From JACMQX01 sp040385105 (GTDB lineage Bacteria > Pseudomonadota > Gammaproteobacteria > Burkholderiales > Burkholderiaceae_C): a stretch of 64,000 nt of DNA. How positions within the stretch are numbered: the first letter of the stretch is position 1; each line of letters begins with the position of its first letter. This document shows positions 17,274 to 26,442 of this stretch, piece by piece. Position numbers and translations under genes: made by a program. Under the pieces are notes generated by a model. That model saw only the letters and a program-made list of their open reading frames with translations. It ran no database searches and had not been told where the DNA came from. The stretch covers positions 62,001 through 126,000 of the forward strand of contig JAZKHY010000043.1 in assembly GCA_040385105.1 (NCBI GenBank). Direction: 5' to 3'.

Positions 17274-18926
17274 TCAACTCGAAACACTGGAATGCTCTTG
17301 CGCAAACTTCTGCCGCAAGACTTTCTTGTCGTACTTTCCGACGCTGGTCTTGTCGATCGCAGCGACAAAAAGGATGCGGTCGGGAACGGCATATCGGGAC
17401 AGTATCCCCTTTGCTGTCTGGGCGATCACTATCGCACGCAAGGCCTCCTCTGTGGCGGAGTCGTCGCCAGACCGTCGAACAACTATCGCTATCGGCCGCT
17501 CCCCCCACCGTTCACAGGGCGCAGCCACTACGGCTACCTCTGCCACACCGGGATGAGTGGCCAGCAGTTGTTCCAGATCCAGTGAGGACACCCACTCGCC
17601 CCCGGTCTTGATCACATCCTTCAGCCGGTCGACAAGCCGAACGCACCCGGTGGAGTCGATTCGGCCTATGTCCTGGGTGTGGAGATACCCACCCCGCCAC
17701 AGTGCCTCCGATGCTTCAGCGTTGCCCCGGTACCCTTGCGTGAGCCAGGGTGCCCGCGCTACTACCTCGCCTACCGATTGGCCATCATGCGGCACGTCAG
17801 TCATGGCATCGTCCACCACTCGCAGATCCACCAGCGGCAAAGACCAGCCGGTAGTCATGCGAAAGTCCTGCGCCGCTGGCGGCGGGAGGTGTGACGGATA
17901 TTGAGCCAGCGTGAGTATCGGGCAGGTTTCCGACATGCCATAGCCATTAAAGATATCAATGCCACGCTCGAGTGCATCGCGGCACAACTGCGGTTGCATG
18001 GCCGAGCCCCCGGACACGATTTTCCAGCCGTCGAACCGTTGGCCTTTGGTAGCCGCAAGCACCATCTGCAGTACCGTTGGAACCCCATGCGAGAAAGTCA
18101 CCCCCTCGCGACGCACCAACTCGGCTACGTAATCGGGCCTGAACCGTCCTGGGTATACCTGCTTTACTCCCAGCAGAGTGGCCACGAAGGGCAGGCCCCA
18201 GGCGTGGACGTGGAACATCGGGGTGAGCGGCATGTAGACGTCGCCCCGGTGAAAGCGTTGATGTTCCGGGTGGGCGCCCAGACCGGCTGCCGCAGCAAGC
18301 GTGTGCAACACAATCTGGCGATGGCTGAAGAACACCGCCTTGGGGAGTCCCGTCGTGCCTGTGGTGTAGAACGTAGTGGCCAAGGTGTCCTCACTGAACT
18401 CGGGGAAGTCGAACTCTGAGGGCTCTGCTGCCATCAACGATTCATACTCTCCCGCTGTGGCCAACGATGTTTGTGCAGCTTGAGTATCCTGCAGGAGCAC
18501 AATCGTCCTGACGCGCGGCAACCGAGGATGGATTGCTTCAAGGATCGGCAAAAAATCGCCATGCACCAACACTGTAGTAGCGCCACTGTGATCGATGGCA
18601 TAGGCTATTTGCTCGTTTGAAAGCCGAATGTTCACCGTCATCAACGCCGCGCCCATCATGGGGACTGCAAAGTAACTTTCCAGATAGCGGTGGCTGTCCC
18701 AATCCATTACCGCCACCACATCGCCGCGCTGTACGCCAAGGGTGGTCAGCATCCTCGCCTGCCGGGCCACCCGGCGCGCAAATTCCCGATAGGTATAGCG
18801 GGAGGAATCGCCATACACAATTTCCTGCAGTGGCGCGTTGGCCAATGGCGTATGCAGCAGCTGCTTGATGAGCAGTGGGTAGGCATACGCGGAAGGCGCA
18901 CGTTCGATGGTTACGTGGTCTTGCAT
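17274..18926 (-). CDS. Acyl-CoA ligase, AMP-forming (fatty-acid/aromatic acid type)
   Basis: A 550-residue adenylate-forming ligase that activates a carboxylic acid to its CoA ester. The P-loop is FYTTGTTGLPKAVFFSH, followed by GYGMSETCP, the hinge region LVDRLKDVIKTGGEWVSS and the C-terminal catalytic lysine in TSVGKYDKKVLRQ. Its overall pattern resembles medium/long-chain fatty-acid CoA ligases. The ATG at 18926 lies just before the conserved N-terminal domain. It is divergent from the dienoyl-CoA-reductase/transport operon and upstream of a two-component pair, so it probably activates the acid that operon imports. Confidence 0.9.
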   Translation of the reverse strand: MQDHVTIERAPSAYAYPLLIKQLLHTPLANAPLQEIVYGDSSRYTYREFARRVARQARMLTTLGVQRGDVVAVMDWDSHRYLESYFAVPMMGAALMTVNIRLSNEQIAYAIDHSGATTVLVHGDFLPILEAIHPRLPRVRTIVLLQDTQAAQTSLATAGEYESLMAAEPSEFDFPEFSEDTLATTFYTTGTTGLPKAVFFSHRQIVLHTLAAAAGLGAHPEHQRFHRGDVYMPLTPMFHVHAWGLPFVATLLGVKQVYPGRFRPDYVAELVRREGVTFSHGVPTVLQMVLAATKGQRFDGWKIVSGGSAMQPQLCRDALERGIDIFNGYGMSETCPILTLAQYPSHLPPPAAQDFRMTTGWSLPLVDLRVVDDAMTDVPHDGQSVGEVVARAPWLTQGYRGNAEASEALWRGGYLHTQDIGRIDSTGCVRLVDRLKDVIKTGGEWVSSLDLEQLLATHPGVAEVAVVAAPCERWGERPIAIVVRRSGDDSATEEALRAIVIAQTAKGILSRYAVPDRILFVAAIDKTSVGKYDKKVLRQKFAQEHSSVSS

Positions 18927-18984
18927 GAGTTCTGTCTCTTGATTCTGGTTCGTTGCGTGAAGAGTAGGGAGAGGTGGCCTCAAT

Positions 18985-19114
18985 GGATGCCAGAAAATTC
19001 TGTGTGGGATGGCAGAAAATTCCATTGCTGCCAGGCATGAAGTTCTCCAGGCGCCGGCTTTCTCCGGAAGCATCTGGAATACAGAAAATTCCCGCAAGCC
19101 GGGTAGAAATTTCC
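18985..19114. repeat. Spaced AGAAAATTC repeats in a divergent promoter region
   Basis: Between the acyl-CoA ligase and SDR genes, GGATGCCAGAAAATTC (18985-19000) and GGATGGCAGAAAATTC (19007-19022) differ at one base and are 22 bp apart, about two helical turns. A third copy, GGAATACAGAAAATTC, is at 19076-19091, and a diverged AGAAATTTCC at 19105-19114. Same-face spacing and position suggest a regulator-binding array controlling both directions. The neighbouring NarL-type regulator is one candidate; this is inference. Confidence 0.55.
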
Positions 19115-19195
19115 GGCTGACGCCATGAGGCCCTGGTTCCTACGATATGTCCAGTCGTCAAAAGACGAGCACATACAAAGGAAGAGCCGGAGACT

Positions 19196-20017
19196 ATGGC
19201 GGATGTTTTCAAAGACGGGCTGTTGCCCGGGCAGCACGCTCTCATCACGGGAGGGGGCAGCGGCATCAATCGTCGAATCGCTGAACGCTTTGCTGCGCAC
19301 GGCGCCTCAGTGTCGATTTTTGGGCGCAACCTGGAGCGGGCTCAAAGTGCTGCCAGTGCCATCTGTGAGGCGGGCGGACAAGCGCAGGGTTTCTCTGCAG
19401 ACGTGCGCGACTTCGAAGCTCTGTCCGCTGCGTTCGGACGAGCATACGCAGTCTTCGGACCAGTGGACATCTGCCTCGCAGGTGCAGCCGGCAACTTTGT
19501 AGCCGAAGCTGAAAGCATGTCCTCCAACGGCTTTCGCACCGTTGTTGACATTGACCTCGTAGGCACCTGGAACACCTTTCGTGGCGCTCTGGGGCTTCTG
19601 CGCAAGGGGCGCGCGAACCTGCTCGCAATTTCCGCTGTGCAGTCGGTGATGCCTATGGCTACGCAGGCGCACGTGTGCGCAGCGAAAGCTGGTATTGACA
19701 TGCTGGTGCGTACTTTGTCCATTGAATGGGCGGCGCGCGGGGTGCGCTGCAACGCCATCGCTCCCGGCCCGGTAGCCAACACCGAAGGCATGCGTCGCCT
19801 GGCCCCTGACGGTGATGCAAGCTGGAAGCGTGTGCTCGCCGGAATTCCCATGGGCCGAGCCGCGGATGCGGATGAAATCGCCGACCTGGCTCTGTTCCTG
19901 TGCAGCGGTGCGGCGCCGTACATCCACGGAACCGTCGTCACCATCGACGGAGGGCAAACCAACCTGGGTTCCCTTCCATTTGGGCAGGCGCTAGTGGAAT
20001 CGCTGCGCCATGGCTGA
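19196..20017 (+). CDS. 2,4-dienoyl-CoA-reductase-like SDR
   Basis: A 273-residue SDR with ITGGGSGINRRIA (about 17-29) and the C-terminal PGPVANTEGMRRLAP...LFLCSG...VTIDGGQ pattern of eukaryotic-type 2,4-dienoyl-CoA reductases. The usual Tyr-x3-Lys is absent: Val occupies the Tyr position in HVCAAKAG, as also occurs in that subfamily, where the catalytic tyrosine is elsewhere. Such enzymes reduce conjugated dienoyl-CoA with NADPH. It is the first gene of the plus-strand operon and overlaps the LivG gene by 8 bp. Confidence 0.78.
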   Translation: MADVFKDGLLPGQHALITGGGSGINRRIAERFAAHGASVSIFGRNLERAQSAASAICEAGGQAQGFSADVRDFEALSAAFGRAYAVFGPVDICLAGAAGNFVAEAESMSSNGFRTVVDIDLVGTWNTFRGALGLLRKGRANLLAISAVQSVMPMATQAHVCAAKAGIDMLVRTLSIEWAARGVRCNAIAPGPVANTEGMRRLAPDGDASWKRVLAGIPMGRAADADEIADLALFLCSGAAPYIHGTVVTIDGGQTNLGSLPFGQALVESLRHG

Positions 20018-20762
20018 TGACTACGTGCTGCAAACCAGGTCGCTCACCCGTCACTTCAAGGGCTTCGTGGCCGTGAACGACGTGAACCTCAATGTGCGTC
20101 GAGGGCAGATTCACGCGCTGATCGGCCCTAACGGGGCGGGCAAAACGACGCTGTTCAACCTGTTGACGAAGTTTCTGACGCCGAGCGGCGGCCGCATTGT
20201 GTTCGACGGCGTGGACATCACACGTGAACCTCCTGCGCAGACGGCGCGGCGGGGCATGATTCGGTCGTTCCAGATTTCATCCACGTTCGGCACTCTATCG
20301 GTGCTCGACAACGTGAGGGTGGCACTGCAAAGGTCGATGGGCTGGTCGCTTCGTTTCTGGAAAAGCGGCTCGGAGCTGGACAAGCTGGACGACCGCGCCA
20401 TGGAACTGCTGCGCAGCGTCGGCTTGCAGGATTTCGCGCGGGAGCCGGCTTCGCAACTGCCTTACGGGCGCAAACGCGCGCTCGAATTGGCGACCACGCT
20501 GGCTCTCGAACCATCGCTTCTGCTGCTTGACGAGCCTACGCAGGGCATGGGCCATGAGGACGTGCAGCGTGTCTCGGAACTCATACGCAGTGCGGCGCAC
20601 GGTCGCACCGTATTAATGGTTGAGCACAACCTGTCTGTGGTCGAAACGCTGTGTGACACGATTACCGTGCTCCAGCGCGGCGCCGTGCTCTCGGAGGGGT
20701 CCTACGCTGAAGTGTCAAAAGACCCCCGTGTGCTTGAAGCCTATGTAGGGGTTGCCGAATGA
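20010..20762 (+). CDS. ABC transporter ATP-binding protein (LivG family)
   Basis: ATPase of 250 residues with Walker A GPNGAGKTT (about 38-46), Q-loop SFQISSTFG, a LivG-type signature PYGRKRALELA, Walker B LLLLDEPTQGM and H-loop EHN. It starts inside the end of the SDR gene and ends 4 bp into the LivF gene, so the set is translationally coupled. It belongs to the second Liv set of the window. Confidence 0.92.
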   Translation: MADDYVLQTRSLTRHFKGFVAVNDVNLNVRRGQIHALIGPNGAGKTTLFNLLTKFLTPSGGRIVFDGVDITREPPAQTARRGMIRSFQISSTFGTLSVLDNVRVALQRSMGWSLRFWKSGSELDKLDDRAMELLRSVGLQDFAREPASQLPYGRKRALELATTLALEPSLLLLDEPTQGMGHEDVQRVSELIRSAAHGRTVLMVEHNLSVVETLCDTITVLQRGAVLSEGSYAEVSKDPRVLEAYVGVAE

Positions 20763-21472
20763 CGCCCCACGCTGAAACGGCTTTGCGCATTGAACGGCTC
20801 AATGCGTGGTACGGCGAATCTCATGTGCTGCATGGCATCTCGCTGGACGTGCAGGCAGGAGAGGTCGTGACATTGCTTGGCCGCAATGGCGCGGGCCGTT
20901 CCACGACGATGCGGGCCATTCTGGGTTTGGTGGGCAGGCGCGAGGGATCAGTACAGGTCGCCGGGCGGAGCGTGATGACGCTGGCGCCCCACCGCATCGC
21001 GCGCCTGGGGGTGGGATGGTGTCCGGAAGACCGGGCCATCTTCGCTGCGCTGACAGCCGAAGAAAACCTGTTGCTCGCCCCGGTGGTAGCCGATGGCGGA
21101 ATGACGTTGGACGAGATCTACGAGTTGTTCCCCAACCTGAAAGAGCGCCGGCACAGCCCAGGAACGAAGCTGTCGGGCGGCGAACAACAGATGCTTGCGC
21201 TTGCCCGCATCCTTCGCACGGGCGCGCGACTGCTTCTGCTCGACGAGATCACAGAGGGTCTTGCGCCCGTCATCGTGCAATCGCTTGGACGCGTCATCTC
21301 GCACTTGCGCGAGCGCGGCTACACGATGGTTCTGGCCGAGCAGAACTTCCGCTTTGCGGCACCTCTGGCTGACCGCCACTACGTGCTCGAACACGGCCAG
21401 GTGGTTGCAACCATCACCCGCGATCAACTGCCCTCGCACACAGATATGTTGCACGGGCTCTTGGGCGTATGA
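20759..21472 (+). CDS. ABC transporter ATP-binding protein (LivF family)
   Basis: ATPase of 237 residues with a P-loop GRNGAGRST, signature LSGGEQQMLALARIL, Walker B LLLLDEITEGL and the LivF-like WCPEDRAIFAALTAEENL. The P-loop Lys is Arg (GAGRST), unlike the other LivF proteins in this window, which have GKT or GKS. That substitution could impair nucleotide hydrolysis at one site. It is followed 31 bp later by the binding-protein gene. Confidence 0.9.
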   Translation: MTPHAETALRIERLNAWYGESHVLHGISLDVQAGEVVTLLGRNGAGRSTTMRAILGLVGRREGSVQVAGRSVMTLAPHRIARLGVGWCPEDRAIFAALTAEENLLLAPVVADGGMTLDEIYELFPNLKERRHSPGTKLSGGEQQMLALARILRTGARLLLLDEITEGLAPVIVQSLGRVISHLRERGYTMVLAEQNFRFAAPLADRHYVLEHGQVVATITRDQLPSHTDMLHGLLGV

Positions 21473-21503
21473 GGCTTTTACCAACTTAACCAGGAGACAA
21501 ACC

Positions 21504-22712
21504 ATGAAGATCACAAAGACCGCCGCCGCAGCCCTCATTCTCACGCTGGCTGGAGGTGCCTCAGCGCAAATATCAGATGGCGTCGTCAAACTCGGCCTGC
21601 TCACGGACATGTCGGGCCCGTATTCCGACCCCGCCGGCCAAGGCACCGTGGTAGCCACGCGCATGGCCATCGCCGACTTCGTGGCAGCGGAAAAGCCTCC
21701 ATTCAAGGTCGAATTGCTTTCTGCGGACCACCAGAACAAGCCCGATATCGCGGGAGCGAAGGCACGCGAATGGATCGAGCGGGAGAACGTGGACGCGATC
21801 ACCGAACTGGTTACGACCTCAGTGGCGCTCAACGTGATGAAGCTCGTGAAGGAAAAAAACAAGATCGCGCTGATCTCCGGTGCGGCGTCGACCCGCATCA
21901 CCAATGAAGACTGCAACGACGTTACCGTTCACTGGACCTATGACACCTACGCGGTGGCCAACGGCACAGCACAGGCGGTGGTGAAAAACGGCGGCAAGAA
22001 ATGGTTCTTCCTGACGGCCGACTATGCCTTCGGCCATTCACTGGAAAAGGATGCTACCGCAGTAGTCACAGCCAACGGCGGCACTGTGCTGGGCTCGGCG
22101 CGCTACCCCTTCCCGGGCAACGACTTCTCGTCCCATCTCCTGCGCGCGCAGGCTTCGGGCGCTGACGTGATCGGTCTTGCGAACGCGGGCACGGACTCCA
22201 TCAACTCCGTGAAGCAGGCGGCGGAGTTCGGAATCCAGAAAAAGCAGGCGTTCGCGGGACTGTTGCTCAACATCACCGACGTGCACGCCCTGGGCTTGCG
22301 CAACGCGCAAGGCATGTACCTCACCGAAGGTTTTTATTGGGACCTGAATGACAAGACCCGCGCCTGGTCACGGCGTTTCTTCGAGCAGCACAAGCGCATG
22401 CCGACCATGATCCAGGCCGGCCAGTATTCGATGGTGATGCACTACCTGCGCGCTGTGAAGGCCACCGGAACTGATGAGACGGGCAAGGTGATGGCCCAGA
22501 TAAAGAAGACTCCCGTCAACGACTTCTTCGCCACCAACGGCGAAGTCCGCGCCGATGGCCGCATGGTTCATGACATGTACCTCATGAAAGTGAAAGCCCC
22601 GGACCAGAGCAAAGCGCCCTGGGACTACTTCGAGGTCGCGCAGGTGATACCGGCGGCGAAAGCGTTTCAACCCCTGTCTGCTTCCACCTGCCCGCTGGTC
22701 GCAAGGAAATAG
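21504..22712 (+). CDS. ABC transporter substrate-binding protein (LivK family)
   Basis: Periplasmic protein of 402 residues with a Sec signal peptide (MKITKTAAAALILTLAGG, cleavage near ASAQ) and the type-1 binding fold (VKLGLLTDMSGPYSD). The ATG at 21504 follows AGGAGA. Similar proteins in aromatic-acid operons bind carboxylates; the ligand here is unknown. It lies between the ATPases and the permeases of the second Liv set. Confidence 0.9.
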   Translation: MKITKTAAAALILTLAGGASAQISDGVVKLGLLTDMSGPYSDPAGQGTVVATRMAIADFVAAEKPPFKVELLSADHQNKPDIAGAKAREWIERENVDAITELVTTSVALNVMKLVKEKNKIALISGAASTRITNEDCNDVTVHWTYDTYAVANGTAQAVVKNGGKKWFFLTADYAFGHSLEKDATAVVTANGGTVLGSARYPFPGNDFSSHLLRAQASGADVIGLANAGTDSINSVKQAAEFGIQKKQAFAGLLLNITDVHALGLRNAQGMYLTEGFYWDLNDKTRAWSRRFFEQHKRMPTMIQAGQYSMVMHYLRAVKATGTDETGKVMAQIKKTPVNDFFATNGEVRADGRMVHDMYLMKVKAPDQSKAPWDYFEVAQVIPAAKAFQPLSASTCPLVARK

Positions 22713-22716
22713 GGTG

Positions 22717-23601
22717 ATGGAACTGTTCGGCATGCCCTCGCGGGTGCTTTTTGGGCAACTGTCATTGGGGCTGATCAACGGCAGTTTCTACGCCGTTCTG
22801 AGCCTCGGCCTGGCAGTGATCTTCGGGTTGCTGCATGTGATCAATTTTGCGCATGGTGCGCTTTACATGCTGGGCGCGTTCCTGGCGTGGATGGGGCTTG
22901 AATATCTTGGCATCGGCTACTGGTGGAGTCTTGCCCTGGCGCCGCTGATGGTGGCGTTGGGCGCTGCCGTATTCGAGCGCACCATGCTGAGGCGGCTTTA
23001 CAGGAGCGATGCGCTCTACGGCCTTCTACTCACGTACGGATTGGCTCTTGTGCTGGAGGGTACTTTCCGCAATCTCTATGGCGTATCAGGGTTGCCATAT
23101 GACGTGCCCGAAACGCTGCAGGGAGGCGTGGACGTAGGTTTCATGTTCCTGCCGCTGTATCGCGTATGGGTCGTGGTGGTCGCTGCTGGCGTATGCATTG
23201 CCACCTGGTTGCTGATTGAAAAGACGCGCCTGGGATCTACCTTGCGTGCAGCCACCGAGCGTGCCGAGGTTGCACAGGGGCTGGGCGTCAACGTGCCATT
23301 GCTCGTTACCGCTACCTACGCGTCCGGTGCAGCTTTGGCCGCGCTTGCAGGCGTGCTGGCGGCGCCTCTCACACAGGTGAATCCGTTGATGGGCTCCAAC
23401 CTCATTGTGGTGGTGTTCGCAGTTGTGGTCATCGGCGGCATGGGGTCGATCGGTGGCTCTGTCATGACGGGCCTTGCGCTAGGTGTGGTGGAGGGACTCA
23501 CCAAGGCGTTCTGGCCTGAGGCCTCAGCCGTCGTGGTGTTCGTGATCATGGCCGTCGTGCTCGTGTTTCGCCCTGCAGGACTGTTTGGAAAGGTCCATTG
23601 A
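22717..23601 (+). CDS. Branched-chain-type ABC transporter permease (LivH family)
   Basis: Inner-membrane permease of 294 residues with LINGSFYAVLSLGLAVIFG near the N-terminus, INFAHGALYMLGAF and the C-terminal GGMGSIGGSVMTGL segment. An AAGGA lies just upstream; GTG at 22714 in the same frame is an alternative start. It overlaps the first base of the LivM ATG (TGATG), so the pair is coupled. Confidence 0.9.
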   Translation: MELFGMPSRVLFGQLSLGLINGSFYAVLSLGLAVIFGLLHVINFAHGALYMLGAFLAWMGLEYLGIGYWWSLALAPLMVALGAAVFERTMLRRLYRSDALYGLLLTYGLALVLEGTFRNLYGVSGLPYDVPETLQGGVDVGFMFLPLYRVWVVVVAAGVCIATWLLIEKTRLGSTLRAATERAEVAQGLGVNVPLLVTATYASGAALAALAGVLAAPLTQVNPLMGSNLIVVVFAVVVIGGMGSIGGSVMTGLALGVVEGLTKAFWPEASAVVVFVIMAVVLVFRPAGLFGKVH

Positions 23602-24635
23602 TGACTGCGGCATCCACTTTTTCCCCAGGCGCACGTCGCAGCTTCTGGCTGTTCGGCACTCTGATCGTGGTGGGAATTGCGGCGCCCTTCGTGGGCTACC
23701 CCACCTTCCTCATGAAAGTGCTGTGCTTCGCTTTATTCGCCAGTGCATTCAATCTGCTGCTGGGCTATGGAGGACTGTTGTCGTTCGGACATGCAGCCTT
23801 TTTCGGCAGCGCGGCGTACATGTGCGGCTGGCTGGTGCGCGATACAGGTTTGCCCCCGGAACTGGCCGTGATTGCGGCCGGCATGGGGGCTGGATTGTTA
23901 GGCCTGGTCATCGGCGCCCTGGCGATACGCCGCTCGGGAATCTACTTTGCGATGGTCACATTGGCATTGGCCCAGGTGGTGTACTTTGCGGCGCTGAATC
24001 TGCCAGTCACGGGGCGCGAGGACGGGCTGCAAGGCATCCCGCGCGGTCACCTCCTGGGCGTGGTGGATCTGGGTCGCGACCTTGCGATGTATTACTTTGT
24101 CCTGGCGATTTTCCTCGCAGGCTTCGCGATCATTTACCGCACGATCCATTCGCCTTTCGGCCAGGTGCTGGCCGCCATTCGCGACAACGAAGCGCGGGCC
24201 ACATCTCTGGGCTATGACGTGGGCCGCTACAAGCTGTTGGTGTTCACGCTGTCGGCCACACTCTCCGGCGTAGCCGGCGCAACGAAGGCGCTCGTATTCC
24301 AGCTGGCCTCGCTGACCGATGTGCATTGGCACCTTTCCGGCGAGGTTGTGCTGATGACCCTCCTGGGCGGTCTGGGAACCGTCCTGGGGCCCTTGGTGGG
24401 CGCTGCTGCAGTAGTGGGGCTGGAGAGCGAACTTGCGGGCGCAGTGGGCCCCTGGGTCACAGTTGTGATCGGAGGTGTGTTCATTGTCTGCGTGTTGCTT
24501 TTCCACCGAGGCATCGTGGGAGAGATGCTGGCATGGCAAGCCAGGCGAAGGAGATCGTTTGAGTCGAGCACAACAACTTCCATTCAAGAGCTGCATCAAG
24601 GATTAGCGCCCGTTGGCGTTGATAGGAAAGAGTAG
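23601..24635 (+). CDS. Branched-chain-type ABC transporter permease (LivM family)
   Basis: Inner-membrane permease of 344 residues with FNLLLGYGGLLSFGHAAFF, GREDGLQGI and HSPFGQVLAAIRDNEARATSLG, all LivM hallmarks. It ends the second Liv set and is followed after 26 bp by the tannase-family lipoprotein gene, which has its own AGGAGA site, so the esterase is probably in the same operon. Confidence 0.9.
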   Translation: MTAASTFSPGARRSFWLFGTLIVVGIAAPFVGYPTFLMKVLCFALFASAFNLLLGYGGLLSFGHAAFFGSAAYMCGWLVRDTGLPPELAVIAAGMGAGLLGLVIGALAIRRSGIYFAMVTLALAQVVYFAALNLPVTGREDGLQGIPRGHLLGVVDLGRDLAMYYFVLAIFLAGFAIIYRTIHSPFGQVLAAIRDNEARATSLGYDVGRYKLLVFTLSATLSGVAGATKALVFQLASLTDVHWHLSGEVVLMTLLGGLGTVLGPLVGAAAVVGLESELAGAVGPWVTVVIGGVFIVCVLLFHRGIVGEMLAWQARRRRSFESSTTTSIQELHQGLAPVGVDRKE

Positions 24636-24661
24636 AAACCAATCACCATAGGAGACAAAAA

Positions 24662-26383
24662 ATGAATGATCTTTTGAGAAAAATTGCGGGCACCTTCGTG
24701 CTCGCGTCAACTTTCGGTCTGGTCGCATGCGGCGGCAGCGGCGAAAGTTCGGCGGCAGCCCCTCCACCCCCGGAACGCATCGCTTGTGCCGCACTTGTGA
24801 ACCGGGAGATTCCTGCCTCGGAGATTGGCTTGCCCACTCGCGGAGCGCAGGTTGCGACGGCCGCGGTTGTACCTGCCTCGGGCGCCGGCGCCTCCACTAT
24901 TCCCGAGCATTGCCTGGTCTCAGGTCGGATCGCCGCGAATGATCCGACTGCACCTGACATCCTGTTCAGAGTGGCCATGCCGACTACCTGGAACACCAAA
25001 GCCGTGATGACCGGTGGCGGTGGTTTCAACGGCTTTCTCCCGAACTTCAACGCCCGGGCCACCAATTCCACTGCCACAGAGATGACGCCATTGGCGCGTG
25101 GCTACGCGACGTTCGGCAGCGACGGCGGTACGCCGCGAAGCCCCAGCAGTCCGCCGGGAATCGATGGCTCCGCATTGGCCTCCGAGGAGGCCTATCGCAA
25201 CTGGACAGGGGAGTCCCTCAAGAAGACGCGTGATGTGGCGATGAACCTGATCAAAGCGACATATGGCCAACTTCCGACCCGCTCGTATTTTCTTGGCAAA
25301 TCAACAGGCGGGAAAGAGGCACTGGTCGTTGCCGGGCGTTGGCCGAAGGACTGGGACGGCATCGTGTCCCATTGGCCCGCACGCAATGTCGTTCCCCTGA
25401 TTCTCCACTTCGCACACACTTCCCAGGGATTCTCGGCACCTGGGGCGCTGCCGAACGCTGCCAAGCGCAACGTGTTGTTCCAGGCCGCGCTCCAGGCATG
25501 CGACGGCCTTGATGGGGCTGTCGACGGCATCATCAGCTCTGTCCAGCGCTGCAATTCCATATTTGATCCAGCGACGGCGACTCTAAGCGGGGCCCCTGTG
25601 CGTTGCGCTGGAGGTGCCGATCTTGGCGATACATGCCTTTCCGACCAGCAGATTGCCGCACTCCGCAGAATGAACGACGAGTTGGTGTTCAACTTCTCGC
25701 TGGCGTCGGGGGACTCAAGGTTCCCAGGGTTCAATGCGTTTATCTCCGACACGGGCAGGGATCCCTCGTCTCCGCTCTTCAACACAGTGAATGCGTACGG
25801 TATCGGAGCCGTGGCCCCGCAGTTTCCTGTGACGGCTGCCATGTCCTACTCTGCGGGGTTCGCTGACGGGTTCTTCCGATTTGCGGTGACACACGACCCG
25901 GGATTCAACTATTTGACGCTGGACTCACAGAACCCGGGGGCATATGTGTCGCGGCTGAGCTACCTGTCAGCCCTTGACACTGGTGACCGGGACCTCACAG
26001 CTTTTGCCAATCGCGGAGGCAAAGCGATGCTGCTGCATGGCACAGAGGATCTCCTGATCAGCCCGCGGTCAACCCAGATGTACTATCAACGCCTCCAGAC
26101 AGTGATGGGGGTATCGGCCGTGGACTCGTTCATGCGCTACTACGAGGTTCCTGGCATGGGGCATACCGGCGTCGCGACAACGTTCAACATGGCGTGGGAC
26201 CAGCTCGCTGCACTGGAAGACTGGGTGGAGCGCGGGATCGATCCCGGCAACAACCTGGTTGCCTCGGACACGGCAGGTGTCCCAGGCCGCACTCGCCCTC
26301 TTTGCCAGTACCCAACGTTCCCACGGTACAAGGGCACGGGTGACATCAACAGCGCCGCCTCTTTCCGCTGTGCAAACAGCTAA
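24662..26383 (+). CDS. Tannase/feruloyl esterase family lipoprotein with altered CS-D-HC motif
   Basis: A 573-residue serine hydrolase of the tannase/feruloyl esterase family, which also contains MHETase. A lipobox LVAC puts Cys23 as the lipidated residue, so it is membrane-anchored facing the periplasm. The nucleophile is Ser214 in GKSTGGKEA; Asp463 (HGTEDLL) and His501 (VPGMGHTG) complete the triad. The C-terminus has the family's RTRPLCQYP...YKGTGDIN pattern. The cysteines normally next to Ser and His, which form a disulfide, are Lys213 and Thr502 here. It probably frees an aromatic or related acid from an ester for the adjacent transporter; the substrate is inference. Confidence 0.88.
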   Translation: MNDLLRKIAGTFVLASTFGLVACGGSGESSAAAPPPPERIACAALVNREIPASEIGLPTRGAQVATAAVVPASGAGASTIPEHCLVSGRIAANDPTAPDILFRVAMPTTWNTKAVMTGGGGFNGFLPNFNARATNSTATEMTPLARGYATFGSDGGTPRSPSSPPGIDGSALASEEAYRNWTGESLKKTRDVAMNLIKATYGQLPTRSYFLGKSTGGKEALVVAGRWPKDWDGIVSHWPARNVVPLILHFAHTSQGFSAPGALPNAAKRNVLFQAALQACDGLDGAVDGIISSVQRCNSIFDPATATLSGAPVRCAGGADLGDTCLSDQQIAALRRMNDELVFNFSLASGDSRFPGFNAFISDTGRDPSSPLFNTVNAYGIGAVAPQFPVTAAMSYSAGFADGFFRFAVTHDPGFNYLTLDSQNPGAYVSRLSYLSALDTGDRDLTAFANRGGKAMLLHGTEDLLISPRSTQMYYQRLQTVMGVSAVDSFMRYYEVPGMGHTGVATTFNMAWDQLAALEDWVERGIDPGNNLVASDTAGVPGRTRPLCQYPTFPRYKGTGDINSAASFRCANS

Positions 26384-26442
26384 GTAGAGGCACGGAGAAA
26401 TAGGGGGGTTGTGGGGCACCAGTCGGTCGAGGGAGAACTTCC

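Noticed and set aside
19196..20017. Inactive SDR because the Tyr of Tyr-x3-Lys is Val
   Set aside because: The 2,4-dienoyl-CoA reductase subgroup also lacks this tyrosine at the usual place and is active, and the rest of the sequence matches that subgroup.
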